From MH13 sp040219355 (GTDB lineage Bacteria > Pseudomonadota > Alphaproteobacteria > Rhizobiales > MH13), in assembly GCA_040219355.1 (NCBI GenBank), contig JAVJSN010000014.1:434001-498000 (forward strand): a stretch of DNA of 64,000 nt, in the 5' to 3' direction. A program made the translations under genes and the position numbers. Below the pieces are notes generated by a model that did no database searches, was not told the origin of the DNA, and worked only from the letters and a program-made list of their open reading frames with translations. Each line of letters opens with the position of its first letter. Position 1 is the stretch's first letter. This document shows, piece by piece, positions 52,397-62,443 of the stretch.

Positions 52397-53464
52397 ATGG
52401 CCCGCCAAGCCACCGCAAAAACGACCCCCGCACCAACCGGCTTACCGCTCGATCAACCCTTGGTGGGACACGCCGCTGCACAAAAGACATTGCTGGACGC
52501 GTTGCAGGGTGGGCGTATGCATCATGGGTGGCTGCTGCATGGCCCCAAAGGCGTTGGCAAAGCGCGTTTCGCAGCGCAAGCCGCAGCCTATTTGGTTGCC
52601 GAGAACGCGCGCCGAGTAACAGGGCGTTTGGATATTGATCTTGACCACGCTGATGCTCGACTGGTTGCCCAGGGCGCCCATCCTGACTTGCATTGGATTG
52701 ATCGGCAGACGGGCAGCGATGGCAAAAAACTGCCAAAGAAAATCCCCGTTGGCGCTGTGCGCTCGACACTTCACAGGCTGCAATCAACAGCTGCTTACGG
52801 CGGATGGCGGGTGCTGGTTGTTGATTCGGTCGATGAGCTGAACGTTGAAGGCGCGAATGCTCTTCTCAAGCCCTTGGAAGAACCGTCACAACGCACGGCT
52901 TTGTTTTTGGTTGTTCATTCTCTCAACCAAGTATTGCCCACCATTCGATCGCGTTGTCGCCATTTAGCCTTTGCGCCATTGGATAGCGCGTCTATGGAGG
53001 CGTTCGCTTTGTCGTCGGACGCCGACGACCAAAACGAAATGGCTATTGCGCTTTCCGGCGGCAGGGCAGGGCACATGCTTGGCCTATCAGCCGACAGGCA
53101 AGCGTTGGATGCCTATCAAATCTATTGCACGCTATCGGCGAAAGCAGGGGCCCGACCGGATAGCAATACGATATCGACGCGATTGACGTTGGCTGGCAGC
53201 GTTACCGCCATGGCACCAGAAACGCGTGAGTTGTTGCTTGGTCTAATCGAGGATTGGCTCTCGCGCCGCATACGGGGAGAGGCTGAACCGCACGGCCTGG
53301 CAACACCGCAGCAAACGATCTCACTGGTGGCTCAAAACAGCTTGGCAGCGCTTTGGAGCGAGCACACTGACGCCATACGCACCCACCAGGCCATCAACCT
53401 GGATGTATCAGAACGCATCATGGTGCTTTTCGACCGGCTTGATCAGGTCTATAGCCAAGGGTGA
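52397..53464 (+). CDS. holB: DNA polymerase III subunit delta-prime
   Basis: Clamp-loader subunit of 355 residues. The AAA+ fold shows LVGHAAAQKTLLDALQGGRM, a P-loop-like LLHGPKGVGKARF (Ala in place of Ser/Thr, fitting the non-hydrolysing delta-prime), VLVVDSVDELNVEGANALLK for the Walker B region, and the arginine-finger part SLNQVLPTIRSRCRHL. The zinc-binding cysteines of E. coli delta-prime are missing. It is tightly coupled to tmk (3 bases). Confidence 0.94.
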   Translation: MARQATAKTTPAPTGLPLDQPLVGHAAAQKTLLDALQGGRMHHGWLLHGPKGVGKARFAAQAAAYLVAENARRVTGRLDIDLDHADARLVAQGAHPDLHWIDRQTGSDGKKLPKKIPVGAVRSTLHRLQSTAAYGGWRVLVVDSVDELNVEGANALLKPLEEPSQRTALFLVVHSLNQVLPTIRSRCRHLAFAPLDSASMEAFALSSDADDQNEMAIALSGGRAGHMLGLSADRQALDAYQIYCTLSAKAGARPDSNTISTRLTLAGSVTAMAPETRELLLGLIEDWLSRRIRGEAEPHGLATPQQTISLVAQNSLAALWSEHTDAIRTHQAINLDVSERIMVLFDRLDQVYSQG

Positions 53465-53497
53465 AATCCCTCCGCGCCGAAAGCCTTTCACCAGTTC

Positions 53498-55051
53498 ATG
53501 TCCAAGCGTTTTTACATCACCACCGCCATTTCCTATCCCAATGGCACACCGCATATCGGCCACGCCTACGAGGCCCTCGCCACTGATGCCATTGCCCGTT
53601 TTAAGCGTCTTGATGGGTATGATGTGCGATTTTTGACTGGCACCGACGAGCACGGGCTCAAAATGGACAAGACCGCGCGTGAAGCTGGCATAACGCCAGC
53701 TCAACTCGCCGACCAAAATGCCCCGCGTTTTCAGGACATGGTTGGAGTGCTTGGCTGCTCGAACGACGACTTTATTCGGACCACCGAAGAGCGCCACCAC
53801 AAGGCGAGCCAAGCGATTTGGCAGCGTATGCAAGATGCCGGCGATATCTATAAAGACAGCTATGCCGGCTGGTATTCAGTGCGTGACGAAGCCTACTATG
53901 GCGATGACGAGACACGTCTTAATGATGATGGTGTGCGTCTAGGCCCACAGGGCACACCTGTGGAGTGGGTTGAGGAGGAAAGCTACTTTTTCCGCCTTTC
54001 TGCGTTCCAAGATCGGCTCCTCGAACACTACAAAGACAATCCCAGCTTTATCGGACCGGACGAACGCCGCAACGAGGTGGTGAAGTTCGTTGAAGGTGGG
54101 TTAAAAGACCTTTCTATCTCGCGCACGACCTTCGATTGGGGCATCAAAGTGCCAGGTGATGCTGCCCACGTGATGTATGTTTGGGTGGATGCCTTGACCA
54201 ACTACATCACCGGCCTCGGCTTTCCCGACGAAAGCGATCCGCGTTGGCAATACTGGCCAGCGGATTTGCACGTGATTGGGAAGGATATCGTGCGCTTCCA
54301 CACCGTTTATTGGCCAGCATTTCTGATGTCGGCTGGTATCGCGTTGCCCAAGCGTGTGTTTGGCCACGGGTTCCTGTTCAACAAGGGCGAGAAGATGTCC
54401 AAGTCGGTGGGCAACGTCATCGATCCCTTTAAGATGGTTGATCACTATGGCCGCGATCAAGTGCGCTATTTCTTCCTACGTGAGGTGCCCTTTGGCCGTG
54501 ATGGGAACTACAGCCACGAGGCAATCGTTGGTCGCATAAACGCCGATTTGGCCAATGATCTTGGCAACTTAGCGCAGCGTTCCCTGTCGATGATTGGTAA
54601 GAACTGCGACGGCAAAGTACCCGCTCCCGGCCCGCTCACCGGTGATGATGAAACATTGTTGGCATCGGCCGATGCCTTGCTCGACCAAGCGCGAAGCGCG
54701 ATCGACAAGCAAGAATTGCACTTGGTTCTAACTCCAATTTGGGCCGTCATTGCTGATGCCAACCGCTATTTCGCGGGCCAAGAGCCATGGGCACTGAAAA
54801 AGACCGATCCGCAACGCATGGCCACCGTGTTGTGGACAACGGCAGAAACCTTGCGAAAAGTCGCTATCCTTGTCCAGCCGGTGATGCCCGATAGCGCCGG
54901 CAAGCTTCTTGATGCGCTGAACGTGCCGAGCGAATCTCGTCAGTTCGAGCATCTTGGAAAAAGCAGTGCGCTTAAAGCTGGCACAAACCTGCCAAAACCC
55001 ACACCAATCTTCCCACGTTATGTGGAAGAAGAAGCTGGCATCGACGCTTAG
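53498..55051 (+). CDS. metG: methionyl-tRNA synthetase
   Basis: Class I aminoacyl-tRNA synthetase, 517 residues. The HIGH motif is H19-I-G-H22 in YPNGTPHIGHAYEALATDAI, and KMSKS is in FNKGEKMSKSVGNV. The connective-peptide zinc knuckles are absent (short type, as in MetG2 of alphaproteobacteria), and there is no C-terminal tRNA-binding EMAP-like domain. The anticodon-binding helical domain makes up the last third. It follows holB by 33 bases. Confidence 0.97.
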   Translation: MSKRFYITTAISYPNGTPHIGHAYEALATDAIARFKRLDGYDVRFLTGTDEHGLKMDKTAREAGITPAQLADQNAPRFQDMVGVLGCSNDDFIRTTEERHHKASQAIWQRMQDAGDIYKDSYAGWYSVRDEAYYGDDETRLNDDGVRLGPQGTPVEWVEEESYFFRLSAFQDRLLEHYKDNPSFIGPDERRNEVVKFVEGGLKDLSISRTTFDWGIKVPGDAAHVMYVWVDALTNYITGLGFPDESDPRWQYWPADLHVIGKDIVRFHTVYWPAFLMSAGIALPKRVFGHGFLFNKGEKMSKSVGNVIDPFKMVDHYGRDQVRYFFLREVPFGRDGNYSHEAIVGRINADLANDLGNLAQRSLSMIGKNCDGKVPAPGPLTGDDETLLASADALLDQARSAIDKQELHLVLTPIWAVIADANRYFAGQEPWALKKTDPQRMATVLWTTAETLRKVAILVQPVMPDSAGKLLDALNVPSESRQFEHLGKSSALKAGTNLPKPTPIFPRYVEEEAGIDA

Positions 55052-55056
55052 CCTCC

Positions 55057-55839
55057 ATGCTTGTAGACAGCCACTGCCACCTGGATTTCCCTGACTTTGA
55101 GCCTGAGCGCGATGCTGTGATTGCACGCGCCATGGAGTCAGGTATCGGCCATATGGTTACGATTTGCACGCGGGTGAAAAGGTTCGATCAGATCAAAGCA
55201 GTGGCCGAGGCCTATGACAGCGTCACTTGCACGGTCGGCACCCATCCACATAACGCAGGCGAGGAGCCAGACGTTACCGTGGACGAGTTGATCGCCAAAG
55301 CCGAGCACCCAAAGGTTGTCGCCATAGGGGAGGCTGGGCTGGACTACCATTACGACAATGCCCCGCGTGAGGCACAGGCAGCAGGGCTTAAACGCCATAT
55401 TCAGGCATCACGGATCACAGGCCTGCCGCTGGTGATCCATGCGCGCTCAGCCGACGATGATATGGCTGCCATCTTGGAGGAAGCGCACGAAACTGACGGC
55501 GCATTCCCGATGGTACTGCACTGTTTTTCGTCAGGCCTAGAACTGGCGCAACGCGGCGTTGCGCTAGGTGGGTATGTGTCGTTTTCTGGCATACTGACCT
55601 TTAAGACGGCGCAGGAATTGCGAGATATAGCAGCGCAGGTCCCGGAGGACCGATTGTTGGTTGAAACCGACGCGCCTTATCTCGCGCCCGTGCCGTTCCG
55701 AGGCAAGCGCAACGAACCCGCCTTTGTCACGCACACGGCCAATATGCTTGCTGGTGTCAGAGGCATGGATCCGGCGCGCCTAGCCGATGTAACAACTGAC
55801 AATTTCAAACGCCTTTTCAATAAGGTGGAGCTTGGATGA
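55057..55839 (+). CDS. TatD family metal-dependent hydrolase
   Basis: Amidohydrolase-fold DNase-type enzyme of 260 residues. Metal ligands are visible in MLVDSHCHLDFPD, AIGEAGLDYHYDNAP, LVIHARSADDD, the HCFSSG block and VETDAPYLAPVP. E. coli TatD and YcfH are 3'-5' exonucleases with possible roles in DNA repair. It starts 5 bases after metG, and its stop overlaps the next ATG by 4 bases. Confidence 0.95.
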   Translation: MLVDSHCHLDFPDFEPERDAVIARAMESGIGHMVTICTRVKRFDQIKAVAEAYDSVTCTVGTHPHNAGEEPDVTVDELIAKAEHPKVVAIGEAGLDYHYDNAPREAQAAGLKRHIQASRITGLPLVIHARSADDDMAAILEEAHETDGAFPMVLHCFSSGLELAQRGVALGGYVSFSGILTFKTAQELRDIAAQVPEDRLLVETDAPYLAPVPFRGKRNEPAFVTHTANMLAGVRGMDPARLADVTTDNFKRLFNKVELG

Positions 55840-56648
55840 CGCTGACGCTCACCATTCTTGGATGCGCATCGTCAGCAGGAGTGCCCAGGGTAGGGGGCAC
55901 GACACATGAAGAACGTTGGGGCGCCTGTGATCCGTCGAATGTAAAGAATCATCGTCGCCGCTGTTCCATCTTGCTCACCCGAAACGGCCCTGACGGCACC
56001 ACCTATTGCGTTATCGACACCGGCCCAGATTTTCGGGCCCAGATGATAGACGCAAATGTCCCGCGTCTCGATGGCGTCATCTATACACATGAGCATGCTG
56101 ACCATTTGCATGGCATCGACGACATGCGGCCCTTTGCACTGATTCAGCGAGCGCGGATTTCGGTTTTTATGGATGATCGTACCTTCGCGCGCGCCAAGGC
56201 GGCCTTTGGTTACGTATTTGAAACACCACCCGGCTCCGGTTATCCACCGATCTTAAATCGGCAGATCTTGCGCCACGATCAGCGTATAACGATTGACGGC
56301 GCCGGCGGGCCAATTGAGCTCACACCCGTGCCGGTAGACCACGGCGACATTACCGCCCTTGGCTTCCGTATTGCGGACACGCTCTACCTACCGGACGTCA
56401 GCGCTATACCGGCGTCAAGTTTGGTTTTTTTCCAGGCGCTCGATACCTTGATCATCGATAGCCTGCGGCGCAAACCACATCCGAGCCACTTCAATCTTCA
56501 GCAGGCCTTGGCGCTGCAAGCTGAAGTGACGCCCAAACGTACGATCCTGACCAATCTGCACAACGACCTCGACTACAAGGCCGTACTTGCCGAAACGCCA
56601 GAGACCGTTGAGCCGGCTTATGATGGGTTAGAGGTCGCTATTTCCTAG
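55836..56648 (+). CDS. metallo-beta-lactamase fold hydrolase (PhnP-like)
   Basis: Protein of 270 residues with the MBL signature THEHADHLHGIDDMRPF, further ligands in VPVDHGDITALGFRI, and the Asp/His pair downstream (LIIDSLRRKPHPSH). The N-terminal pattern GCASSAGVPRVGG with GACDPSNVKNHRRRCS is that of PhnP-type phosphodiesterases acting on cyclic phosphates, but no phn genes are near. It is coupled to tatD, the usual alphaproteobacterial pair. 145 bases without a gene follow before mazG. Confidence 0.9.
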   Translation: MTLTLTILGCASSAGVPRVGGTTHEERWGACDPSNVKNHRRRCSILLTRNGPDGTTYCVIDTGPDFRAQMIDANVPRLDGVIYTHEHADHLHGIDDMRPFALIQRARISVFMDDRTFARAKAAFGYVFETPPGSGYPPILNRQILRHDQRITIDGAGGPIELTPVPVDHGDITALGFRIADTLYLPDVSAIPASSLVFFQALDTLIIDSLRRKPHPSHFNLQQALALQAEVTPKRTILTNLHNDLDYKAVLAETPETVEPAYDGLEVAIS

Positions 56649-56793
56649 CGATGCCGGGCTTTGATGCAGTTTTTTAGTTCCATAATATATCTTATCGGAC
56701 AAATAGATGCCTTTCTTGTGGGTTCTGCCTCACCTGATGACGACCAGATGCAATCATCACCCAGTCTTGCGCTAAGCTGGCCAATAGAAAAGC

Positions 56794-57666
56794 ATGGAGC
56801 CCGCAATGAGCAGTGATGGATCGATCGACGGCGCACCTAGTGAGTTATCGACCTTGCTTGCCATCATGGCCAAGCTTCGTGACCCGGAAACCGGCTGCCC
56901 GTGGGATATCGAACAAGACTTCGAATCCATTGCGCCTTACACCATCGAGGAAGCTTACGAAGTCGCCGACGCTATCCAGCGCGGCGACAAGGAAGACCTG
57001 TGTGATGAGTTGGGCGATCTCCTCCTCCAAGTCGTTTTTCACGCTCAGATGGCCAAGGAAGAAGGCTCATTTGCCTTTGATGATGTTGTGGCTGCGGTGA
57101 ACACAAAAATGATCCGCCGCCACCCTCATGTTTTTGGCGATGTTGATCGCGATGATCCTCAAGCGGTGAAAGTGCGCTGGGAGGAGATCAAGACCGAAGA
57201 AAAAGAAGAGAAGCGCAAGCGCCAACTGGCTAAAAACGGCGATCTAGGCGAGGGGCAAGACCAACCTGCGAGCGCGATCGACGGTGTTCCGACCACCCTG
57301 CCCGCGCTTCAACGCGCTTTTAAGCTGCAAGCCAAAGCCGCACGTGTTGGTTTTGATTGGCCAACACCTAACGCTGTGATGGACAAGCTCGCCGAAGAAA
57401 CCAACGAGGTTGCCGAAGAACTCGCCGCAAGCCCGCACGATCGAGCAAGGCTTGAGGATGAAATCGGCGATGTTCTGTTCGTCGTTACCAACTTAGCGCG
57501 AAAGCTCAACATCGATCCATCGGTGGCTTTAGAACGCACAAATCAAAAATTCATCAAACGATTTCAGTGGGTTGAGCATGTCTTGAGCGACACAGATACA
57601 CCGGTTGGCAGCGCCTCGCTTGATACAATGGAAGCCGTTTGGCAACGGGCTAAAACCGAGGCCTAG
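56794..57666 (+). CDS. mazG: nucleoside triphosphate pyrophosphohydrolase MazG
   Basis: Hydrolyses NTPs to NMP and pyrophosphate, cleaning the nucleotide pool; 290 residues. Two MazG domains are seen. The first has PETGCPWDIEQDFESIAPYT, EEAYEVADAI and CDELGDLLLQVVFHAQMAKE; the second has AARVGFDWPTPNAVMDKLAE with EETNEVAEEL and EDEIGDVLFVVTNLARKL. A charged linker (about 125-160) joins them. An ATG four codons later (MSSDGS) is an alternative start. It converges with hflX, with 7 bases between stops. Confidence 0.95.
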   Translation: MEPAMSSDGSIDGAPSELSTLLAIMAKLRDPETGCPWDIEQDFESIAPYTIEEAYEVADAIQRGDKEDLCDELGDLLLQVVFHAQMAKEEGSFAFDDVVAAVNTKMIRRHPHVFGDVDRDDPQAVKVRWEEIKTEEKEEKRKRQLAKNGDLGEGQDQPASAIDGVPTTLPALQRAFKLQAKAARVGFDWPTPNAVMDKLAEETNEVAEELAASPHDRARLEDEIGDVLFVVTNLARKLNIDPSVALERTNQKFIKRFQWVEHVLSDTDTPVGSASLDTMEAVWQRAKTEA

Positions 57667-57673
57667 TGCCGTT

Positions 57674-59083
57674 CTACGCTGGCGCTGCTACTTCAAACCG
57701 CGCCCTTGCATGGGCCATCCGACGAGGTGTCATTGTCACGCGAATCTGCGTTGACCCGTCTTCCAAGATCGTTTCATCAAGCACCGTGGCATTGGCAAAC
57801 ACCCAGGCACGCCCTTCGCCATCCTCAACAGGAACGTGGAATGTTTCTTCCTGACGCGTGACTGCAATCTCTTCCTCGATTTGGGCGAGCAATGCGTCAA
57901 TCCCCTGCCCGCTTACAGCCGAAACAGCCAGGATGCGCGCGCCTTGGACGTCTGCTTGACGAAGCGTGACGTCCAAAGTCTCTGCATCCATCAAATCAAT
58001 TTTGTTCCAAGCCTCAATCATTGCACGATCGCTTTGCCCATCGCGGTCAACCACGCCCAGTTGGGCAAGAACATCAATCACATCAGCACGTTGGGCATCA
58101 GTTTCCGGGTGCGTTATGTCGCGCACATGCACGATAAGGTCAGCCTCAAGTACCTCTTCGAGAGTCGCACGAAAGGCCGCAATCAAGGATGTTGGTAGAT
58201 TGGAAATAAAGCCGACAGTGTCGGAGAGAATTACCTCTGTCCCCTTGGGCAATTGAACTTTGCGCAGCGTCGGATCCAGCGTAGCAAATAGCAGGTCCTT
58301 GGCCATCACCTTTTCGTCGACAATGCTATTGAAGAGCGTGGACTTGCCAGCATTGGTATAGCCAACGAGCGCGACGGTCGGCGCGGGCACCTCTTGTCGG
58401 CGCGAACGGTGAAGCGTTCGGGTACGCCTCACCTCATCCAACTGCCCTTTTAAGCGAGTGATTTTCTCTTGAATAACGCGCCTGTCAGATTCAATCTGCG
58501 TTTCACCTGGGCCACCCAAAAAGCCTTTACCGCCACGCTGGCGCTCTAGGTGAGTCCATGAACGCACCAGACGGCTTTTTTGATAGCTCAAATGGGCAAG
58601 ATCTACCTGTAGCGTACCTTCGCGCGTTTGCGCTCGGCGTCCAAAAATCTCGAGAATGAGCCCGGTGCGGTCGACGACTTTGGCTTTGAGCGCGCGCTCA
58701 AGATTGCGCTGCTGGATAGGCGTCAACTCATGGTCAACAACCACAAGCTCAATATGCTCTTCGGCAACACGCACTGCGATTTCTTCAACCTTACCAACAC
58801 CGAGAAGCGTAGCAGGCCGCGGTGTTTGCAGCGTTAAAAGTTCAACAAAAACAACGTCTAAACTGATTGCAGCCGCCAGGCCAACAGCTTCTTCGCGGCG
58901 TGCGTCCAAAGAGCGTTGTTCACCAACCGCACGTCCACCAGCCTCCCCTGCTCGCTTTGCGGCACGACCTGAAATTACAGGAACAATGACAGCTGTGCGG
59001 GTTTCTTTTGCGCGTGTGTCTTCGATCTGAAAGCGCGGCTTACCAGTGGATTTGCGATCACTATCGCCAATTTCAACGGTCAA
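57674..59083 (-). CDS. hflX: GTPase HflX
   Basis: Ribosome-associated GTPase that splits stalled ribosomes; 469 residues from a TTG at 59083. The TTG is chosen because AAAGGA lies 8 bases before it and hfq ends just upstream; a frame open 48 codons further would overlap hfq. Order: N-terminal HflX domain (glycine-rich KGFLGGPGETQIESDRRVI ends it), G domain with P-loop GYTNAGKST, DTVGFISNLP, NKID and a C-terminal domain of about 60 residues. It sits in the hfq-hflX pair conserved in proteobacteria. Confidence 0.94.
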   Translation of the reverse strand: MTVEIGDSDRKSTGKPRFQIEDTRAKETRTAVIVPVISGRAAKRAGEAGGRAVGEQRSLDARREEAVGLAAAISLDVVFVELLTLQTPRPATLLGVGKVEEIAVRVAEEHIELVVVDHELTPIQQRNLERALKAKVVDRTGLILEIFGRRAQTREGTLQVDLAHLSYQKSRLVRSWTHLERQRGGKGFLGGPGETQIESDRRVIQEKITRLKGQLDEVRRTRTLHRSRRQEVPAPTVALVGYTNAGKSTLFNSIVDEKVMAKDLLFATLDPTLRKVQLPKGTEVILSDTVGFISNLPTSLIAAFRATLEEVLEADLIVHVRDITHPETDAQRADVIDVLAQLGVVDRDGQSDRAMIEAWNKIDLMDAETLDVTLRQADVQGARILAVSAVSGQGIDALLAQIEEEIAVTRQEETFHVPVEDGEGRAWVFANATVLDETILEDGSTQIRVTMTPRRMAHARARFEVAAPA

Positions 59084-59093
59084 GGATTGTCCT

Positions 59094-59348
59094 TTACCCG
59101 TCAGCGCGATCTTCGTCTGACGGATCAAACAGTTGCACCGGTTGCGCGGGCATAATTGTGGAAATCGCATGCTTGTAGACAAGCTGCGAATGGCCATCAC
59201 GGCGCAATAAAATGCAGAAGTTGTCAAACCAGGTTACGATGCCCTGGAGCTTAACGCCGTTGACCAAAAAGATGGTCAAAGAGGCTTTCTGCTTGCGTAC
59301 ATGATTAAGGAACGCGTCTTGCAGATTTTGGGTTCGCTCGTTTGCCAT
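59094..59348 (-). CDS. hfq: RNA chaperone Hfq
   Basis: Hexameric Sm-like protein of 84 residues, from the ATG at 59348 with AGGGGG before it (an open frame runs 11 codons further). Sm1 is ERTQNLQDAFLNHVRKQKAS and LTIFLVNGVKLQGIVTWFDN; Sm2 is the YKHAISTIMP motif. The tail is short and acidic (DPSDEDRADG), as in alphaproteobacteria. Hfq pairs small RNAs with mRNAs; in rhizobia it also affects nitrogen regulation, in keeping with the ntrYX genes upstream. Confidence 0.97.
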   Translation of the reverse strand: MANERTQNLQDAFLNHVRKQKASLTIFLVNGVKLQGIVTWFDNFCILLRRDGHSQLVYKHAISTIMPAQPVQLFDPSDEDRADG

Positions 59349-59491
59349 GGTTACCCCCTGGTCGTTGTTTGTTGGCCGCACAATTTAAACACACCCTCAT
59401 GTGTTGTGCTGGCACGCTAGCACGCCTCTATCGTCAACCAAAGAGCTTTGAAAACGGTTTTGGTCTTTCCTGTGATTTAGGCGATCACGAA

Positions 59492-60934
59492 CTAACGCCG
59501 AAAAAACAACACACTAAAGCCAGCCACCAGGCCAATGATCTCAAGACGCCCAGCCAGCATCGTTAGGCCCAATGCGCCACTGGCAAGTGGCTCCAGCTCA
59601 TAGTAACCGGGCCACGCCTGCGGTGGGGCCCAACCAAATGTGTAAACCGGCCCAGCGTTCACCAGAGCACTGAGCGCAGCAACCAAAGCCGCTTCGGGCG
59701 GTAAGCCTGAGAAGGCCAACACCACGCCGCACCCACCCCAGACGACAAAAAACAGCACAAATGCCGTCCATATAGCCCGCATTCCGTCGGTGTCATAGGC
59801 AAACCGCCCTAAATGGTCAGTGTGCACGGCGTTGGGATAGATGATGTGCTCCAACTCCTTTACGCTGTGGCGCGCCATCAGCGCCACACGATAGAGTTTG
59901 ACACCGCCTGCTGTGGAAAACATGCCACCGCCAACGAGAATCACCATTAACACCAGTGAGAGCGGTAAGACCGATGCGCCGGCATTGCGCGCTTCAAATC
60001 CAGTCGTTGAAACCAGCGACGCTGCTGTCACGAACCCCTCTCGCAAGGCCGTGAGCGGGCCAAGGACGGTTCCAGAACCGGCTGCAAGTGCAAAAGCAAT
60101 AGCGTAAGCGACACCAAGCCCGCACGCCAACGCACCCAGTGCAACGCTCTCTAACAAGGTAATCGAACGCCCAAGGCGTCCGGTGGCGACCAATCGGTGC
60201 CACATAAGACTGGATGCGCCCACCAACATGAAAAGACCAATCACCCATTCAGCCAATGGTGCACCGTAGTCGCTTAATGTTCCCGGCCTGGGCATCATTC
60301 CGCCAGTTGAGACTGTGGAAAGCGCCAATGCAAAGGCGTCAAATGCACCAATGTTGGAAGCTAACAGGAGAGCAAAACAAGCAAGCGTTACCGCAACATA
60401 GGCGCCAAACACACCGCGCACGCGGTTTTCCAGTATCTGCTGCATGTCGCCACCTAGCCGCAACAACGGCGTTCCCCCTGCCCCAGCTGGTGCCAAAACG
60501 ACGATGATGGACATGAGCGTTGCCAGTCCGCCGAGCCATTGCAGCCAGGCACGCCATCCAATGATAGAAAGAGGGACCGCCTCTAAGTTCTCAATTGCCG
60601 TCGCACCAGTTGTGGTGATCGCCGATGTAGCCTCAAAAAGCGCGAGGTGGATCGGCAAGTCCGTCAACAGCAGAAAGGGCGGCATTGCTAGGATCGGTGC
60701 GACAAACCAAGCGGCAATCAACACGCGAAAGCTAATGGAGCGAGTGAGTGCCGCACGCCGACCGGCAAAAGCCAGCCGCACAGCCGCAGCAAAAAAGATC
60801 AAAATACCAGCTTGCCCTGCAAACAAGGACACAGCCGCGCCATCACCCTGCCCCAGACCTATGGCCGCGCACATGATCATGGCCAAGGCCATGACGAAAC
60901 TGACCGTCGCGATTGCGCGAAGCCCGACTAGCAT
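59492..60934 (-). CDS. trkH: TrkH family potassium uptake protein
   Basis: Ion-conducting subunit of the Trk potassium system, 480 residues with about ten membrane spans. The four selectivity-filter loops can be seen: TSAITTTGATAIENL, LSTVSTGGMMPRPG, LVSTTGFEARNAG and GGMFSTAGGVKLYRVALMAR near the end. It starts 36 bases after the trkA stop, so channel and gating subunits are co-transcribed. 143 bases separate its stop from hfq. Confidence 0.94.
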   Translation of the reverse strand: MLVGLRAIATVSFVMALAMIMCAAIGLGQGDGAAVSLFAGQAGILIFFAAAVRLAFAGRRAALTRSISFRVLIAAWFVAPILAMPPFLLLTDLPIHLALFEATSAITTTGATAIENLEAVPLSIIGWRAWLQWLGGLATLMSIIVVLAPAGAGGTPLLRLGGDMQQILENRVRGVFGAYVAVTLACFALLLASNIGAFDAFALALSTVSTGGMMPRPGTLSDYGAPLAEWVIGLFMLVGASSLMWHRLVATGRLGRSITLLESVALGALACGLGVAYAIAFALAAGSGTVLGPLTALREGFVTAASLVSTTGFEARNAGASVLPLSLVLMVILVGGGMFSTAGGVKLYRVALMARHSVKELEHIIYPNAVHTDHLGRFAYDTDGMRAIWTAFVLFFVVWGGCGVVLAFSGLPPEAALVAALSALVNAGPVYTFGWAPPQAWPGYYELEPLASGALGLTMLAGRLEIIGLVAGFSVLFFRR

Positions 60935-60970
60935 GGTTGCGCCATCTGGGCCGCACTACCCATGCAAACG

Positions 60971-62347
60971 CTAGAAAAACTCAAGTGAAACACGGAACAG
61001 CTGCTCCACGCGTTTTACCTGACCAGCCAGCGCGAACATCACCACGCGATCGCCAGCCTTCACGGTGGTCTCACCATCGGGCATAATCACTTCAGACCCA
61101 CGCAAAATTGCGCCAATACGCAGGCCATCAGGTAGATCCAAGTCGCGCAGGTGTGAGCCAACGAGCGGTGATGTATCAAGGGCTTCGGCTTCAATAACCT
61201 CTGCTGCTCCATCCTGGAGCGAATGGACCTGGCGAATACGACCTTTGCGTACGTGCTGGAGAACGCGCGAGATCGTCACTTGGCGCGGGTTCACATACGC
61301 ATCAATGCCCAGCGACTGAGCCAACGGCGGATAAGAGCTATTGTTGATCAGGGCCAAATTTTGCCGAACGCCAAGGCGCTTGGCCATGACACATGAGAGA
61401 ATGTTAACTTGATCATCATTTGTAAGCGCGACGATCGTATCGGTTTGTCCGATGTCACTCTCGTTCAAAATATCCTGACTCAAGGCGCTGCCGTGCAAGA
61501 TCACGGTCCGCGACAGTTCATCCGCAATTTCAACAGCCCGCTCTCGATCGTGTTCGATAATTTTGACTTTGGTGCGCGATTGCCGAGCCTCCAAAGCTTG
61601 AGCAACATAAAGACCGATGTTGCCGCCACCAGCTATGACAACGCGGCTCGCTTCTGTCTCTTCGCGGCCAAAAATGCCAAGCGTGCGGCGTACTTGCTCG
61701 CGGTCGGCAGCAAAGTAGGCAACGTCTCCAGCCAGCATTGCATCATCCGAACGCGGTACAAACATGCTATCGTTGCGCAGAACGCCAACGACGGTGGCCT
61801 TAAGTTCGGGAAACAGGCCCGACAGCTGCCGCAGTGGCGTGTCGATTACCGGGCAGTCTTCACGCAGATAGACGCCAACAACGGAAATTCGTTCATCAGC
61901 GAACCGCGCTGAGTCCAATGCACCGGGAAGTGCTAGGCGTCGCAACACCATCTCGCCAACTTCGATCTCCGGCGAAATGATAACATCAATGGGCAGATTA
62001 TCGCGAGAAAACAGCGAGGCATACTGCTTCTCCAGATAGCTCTGCGCGCGAATACGAGCAACTTTGGTGGGAACATTGAACAGCGAATGGGCCACCTGAC
62101 AGGCGATCATGTTCACCTCGTCATATAGGGTGACAGCAATGATCATATCAGCCTGCTCGATGCCCGCCTGCACAAGTGCATCGGGATGCGACCCATGGCC
62201 AACAACCCCACGCACGTCCAACGAGTCCCGAATCGCTTGAACCAGGCGCGCCGACGTATCGATCACCGAGACATCATTGTTCTCGCGCGACAACCGTTCA
62301 GCGATACCAAAGCCAACCTGCCCTGCCCCGCAAATCACTACCCGCAT
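60971..62347 (-). CDS. trkA: Trk system potassium uptake regulatory protein TrkA
   Basis: Cytoplasmic NAD(H)-binding gating subunit of the Trk channel, 458 residues. It has two RCK units, each a Rossmann fold plus a TrkA_C domain: first MRVVICGAGQVGFGIAERLS, second VVIAGGGNIGLYVAQALEAR at about 230. The final TrkA_C lies at about 375-458 (VGSHLRDLDLPDGLRIGAIL). It lies between ntrX and trkH, the usual Hyphomicrobiales order. Confidence 0.96.
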   Translation of the reverse strand: MRVVICGAGQVGFGIAERLSRENNDVSVIDTSARLVQAIRDSLDVRGVVGHGSHPDALVQAGIEQADMIIAVTLYDEVNMIACQVAHSLFNVPTKVARIRAQSYLEKQYASLFSRDNLPIDVIISPEIEVGEMVLRRLALPGALDSARFADERISVVGVYLREDCPVIDTPLRQLSGLFPELKATVVGVLRNDSMFVPRSDDAMLAGDVAYFAADREQVRRTLGIFGREETEASRVVIAGGGNIGLYVAQALEARQSRTKVKIIEHDRERAVEIADELSRTVILHGSALSQDILNESDIGQTDTIVALTNDDQVNILSCVMAKRLGVRQNLALINNSSYPPLAQSLGIDAYVNPRQVTISRVLQHVRKGRIRQVHSLQDGAAEVIEAEALDTSPLVGSHLRDLDLPDGLRIGAILRGSEVIMPDGETTVKAGDRVVMFALAGQVKRVEQLFRVSLEFF

Positions 62348-62443
62348 CGGCTATGACGCCCCTGTGTTTTGATCATACCGGACATCACGCGATGCGCGTT
62401 ATCCGCTCGCCCACTGGTCGCATATTTCAGGCGCGAGTGCCAA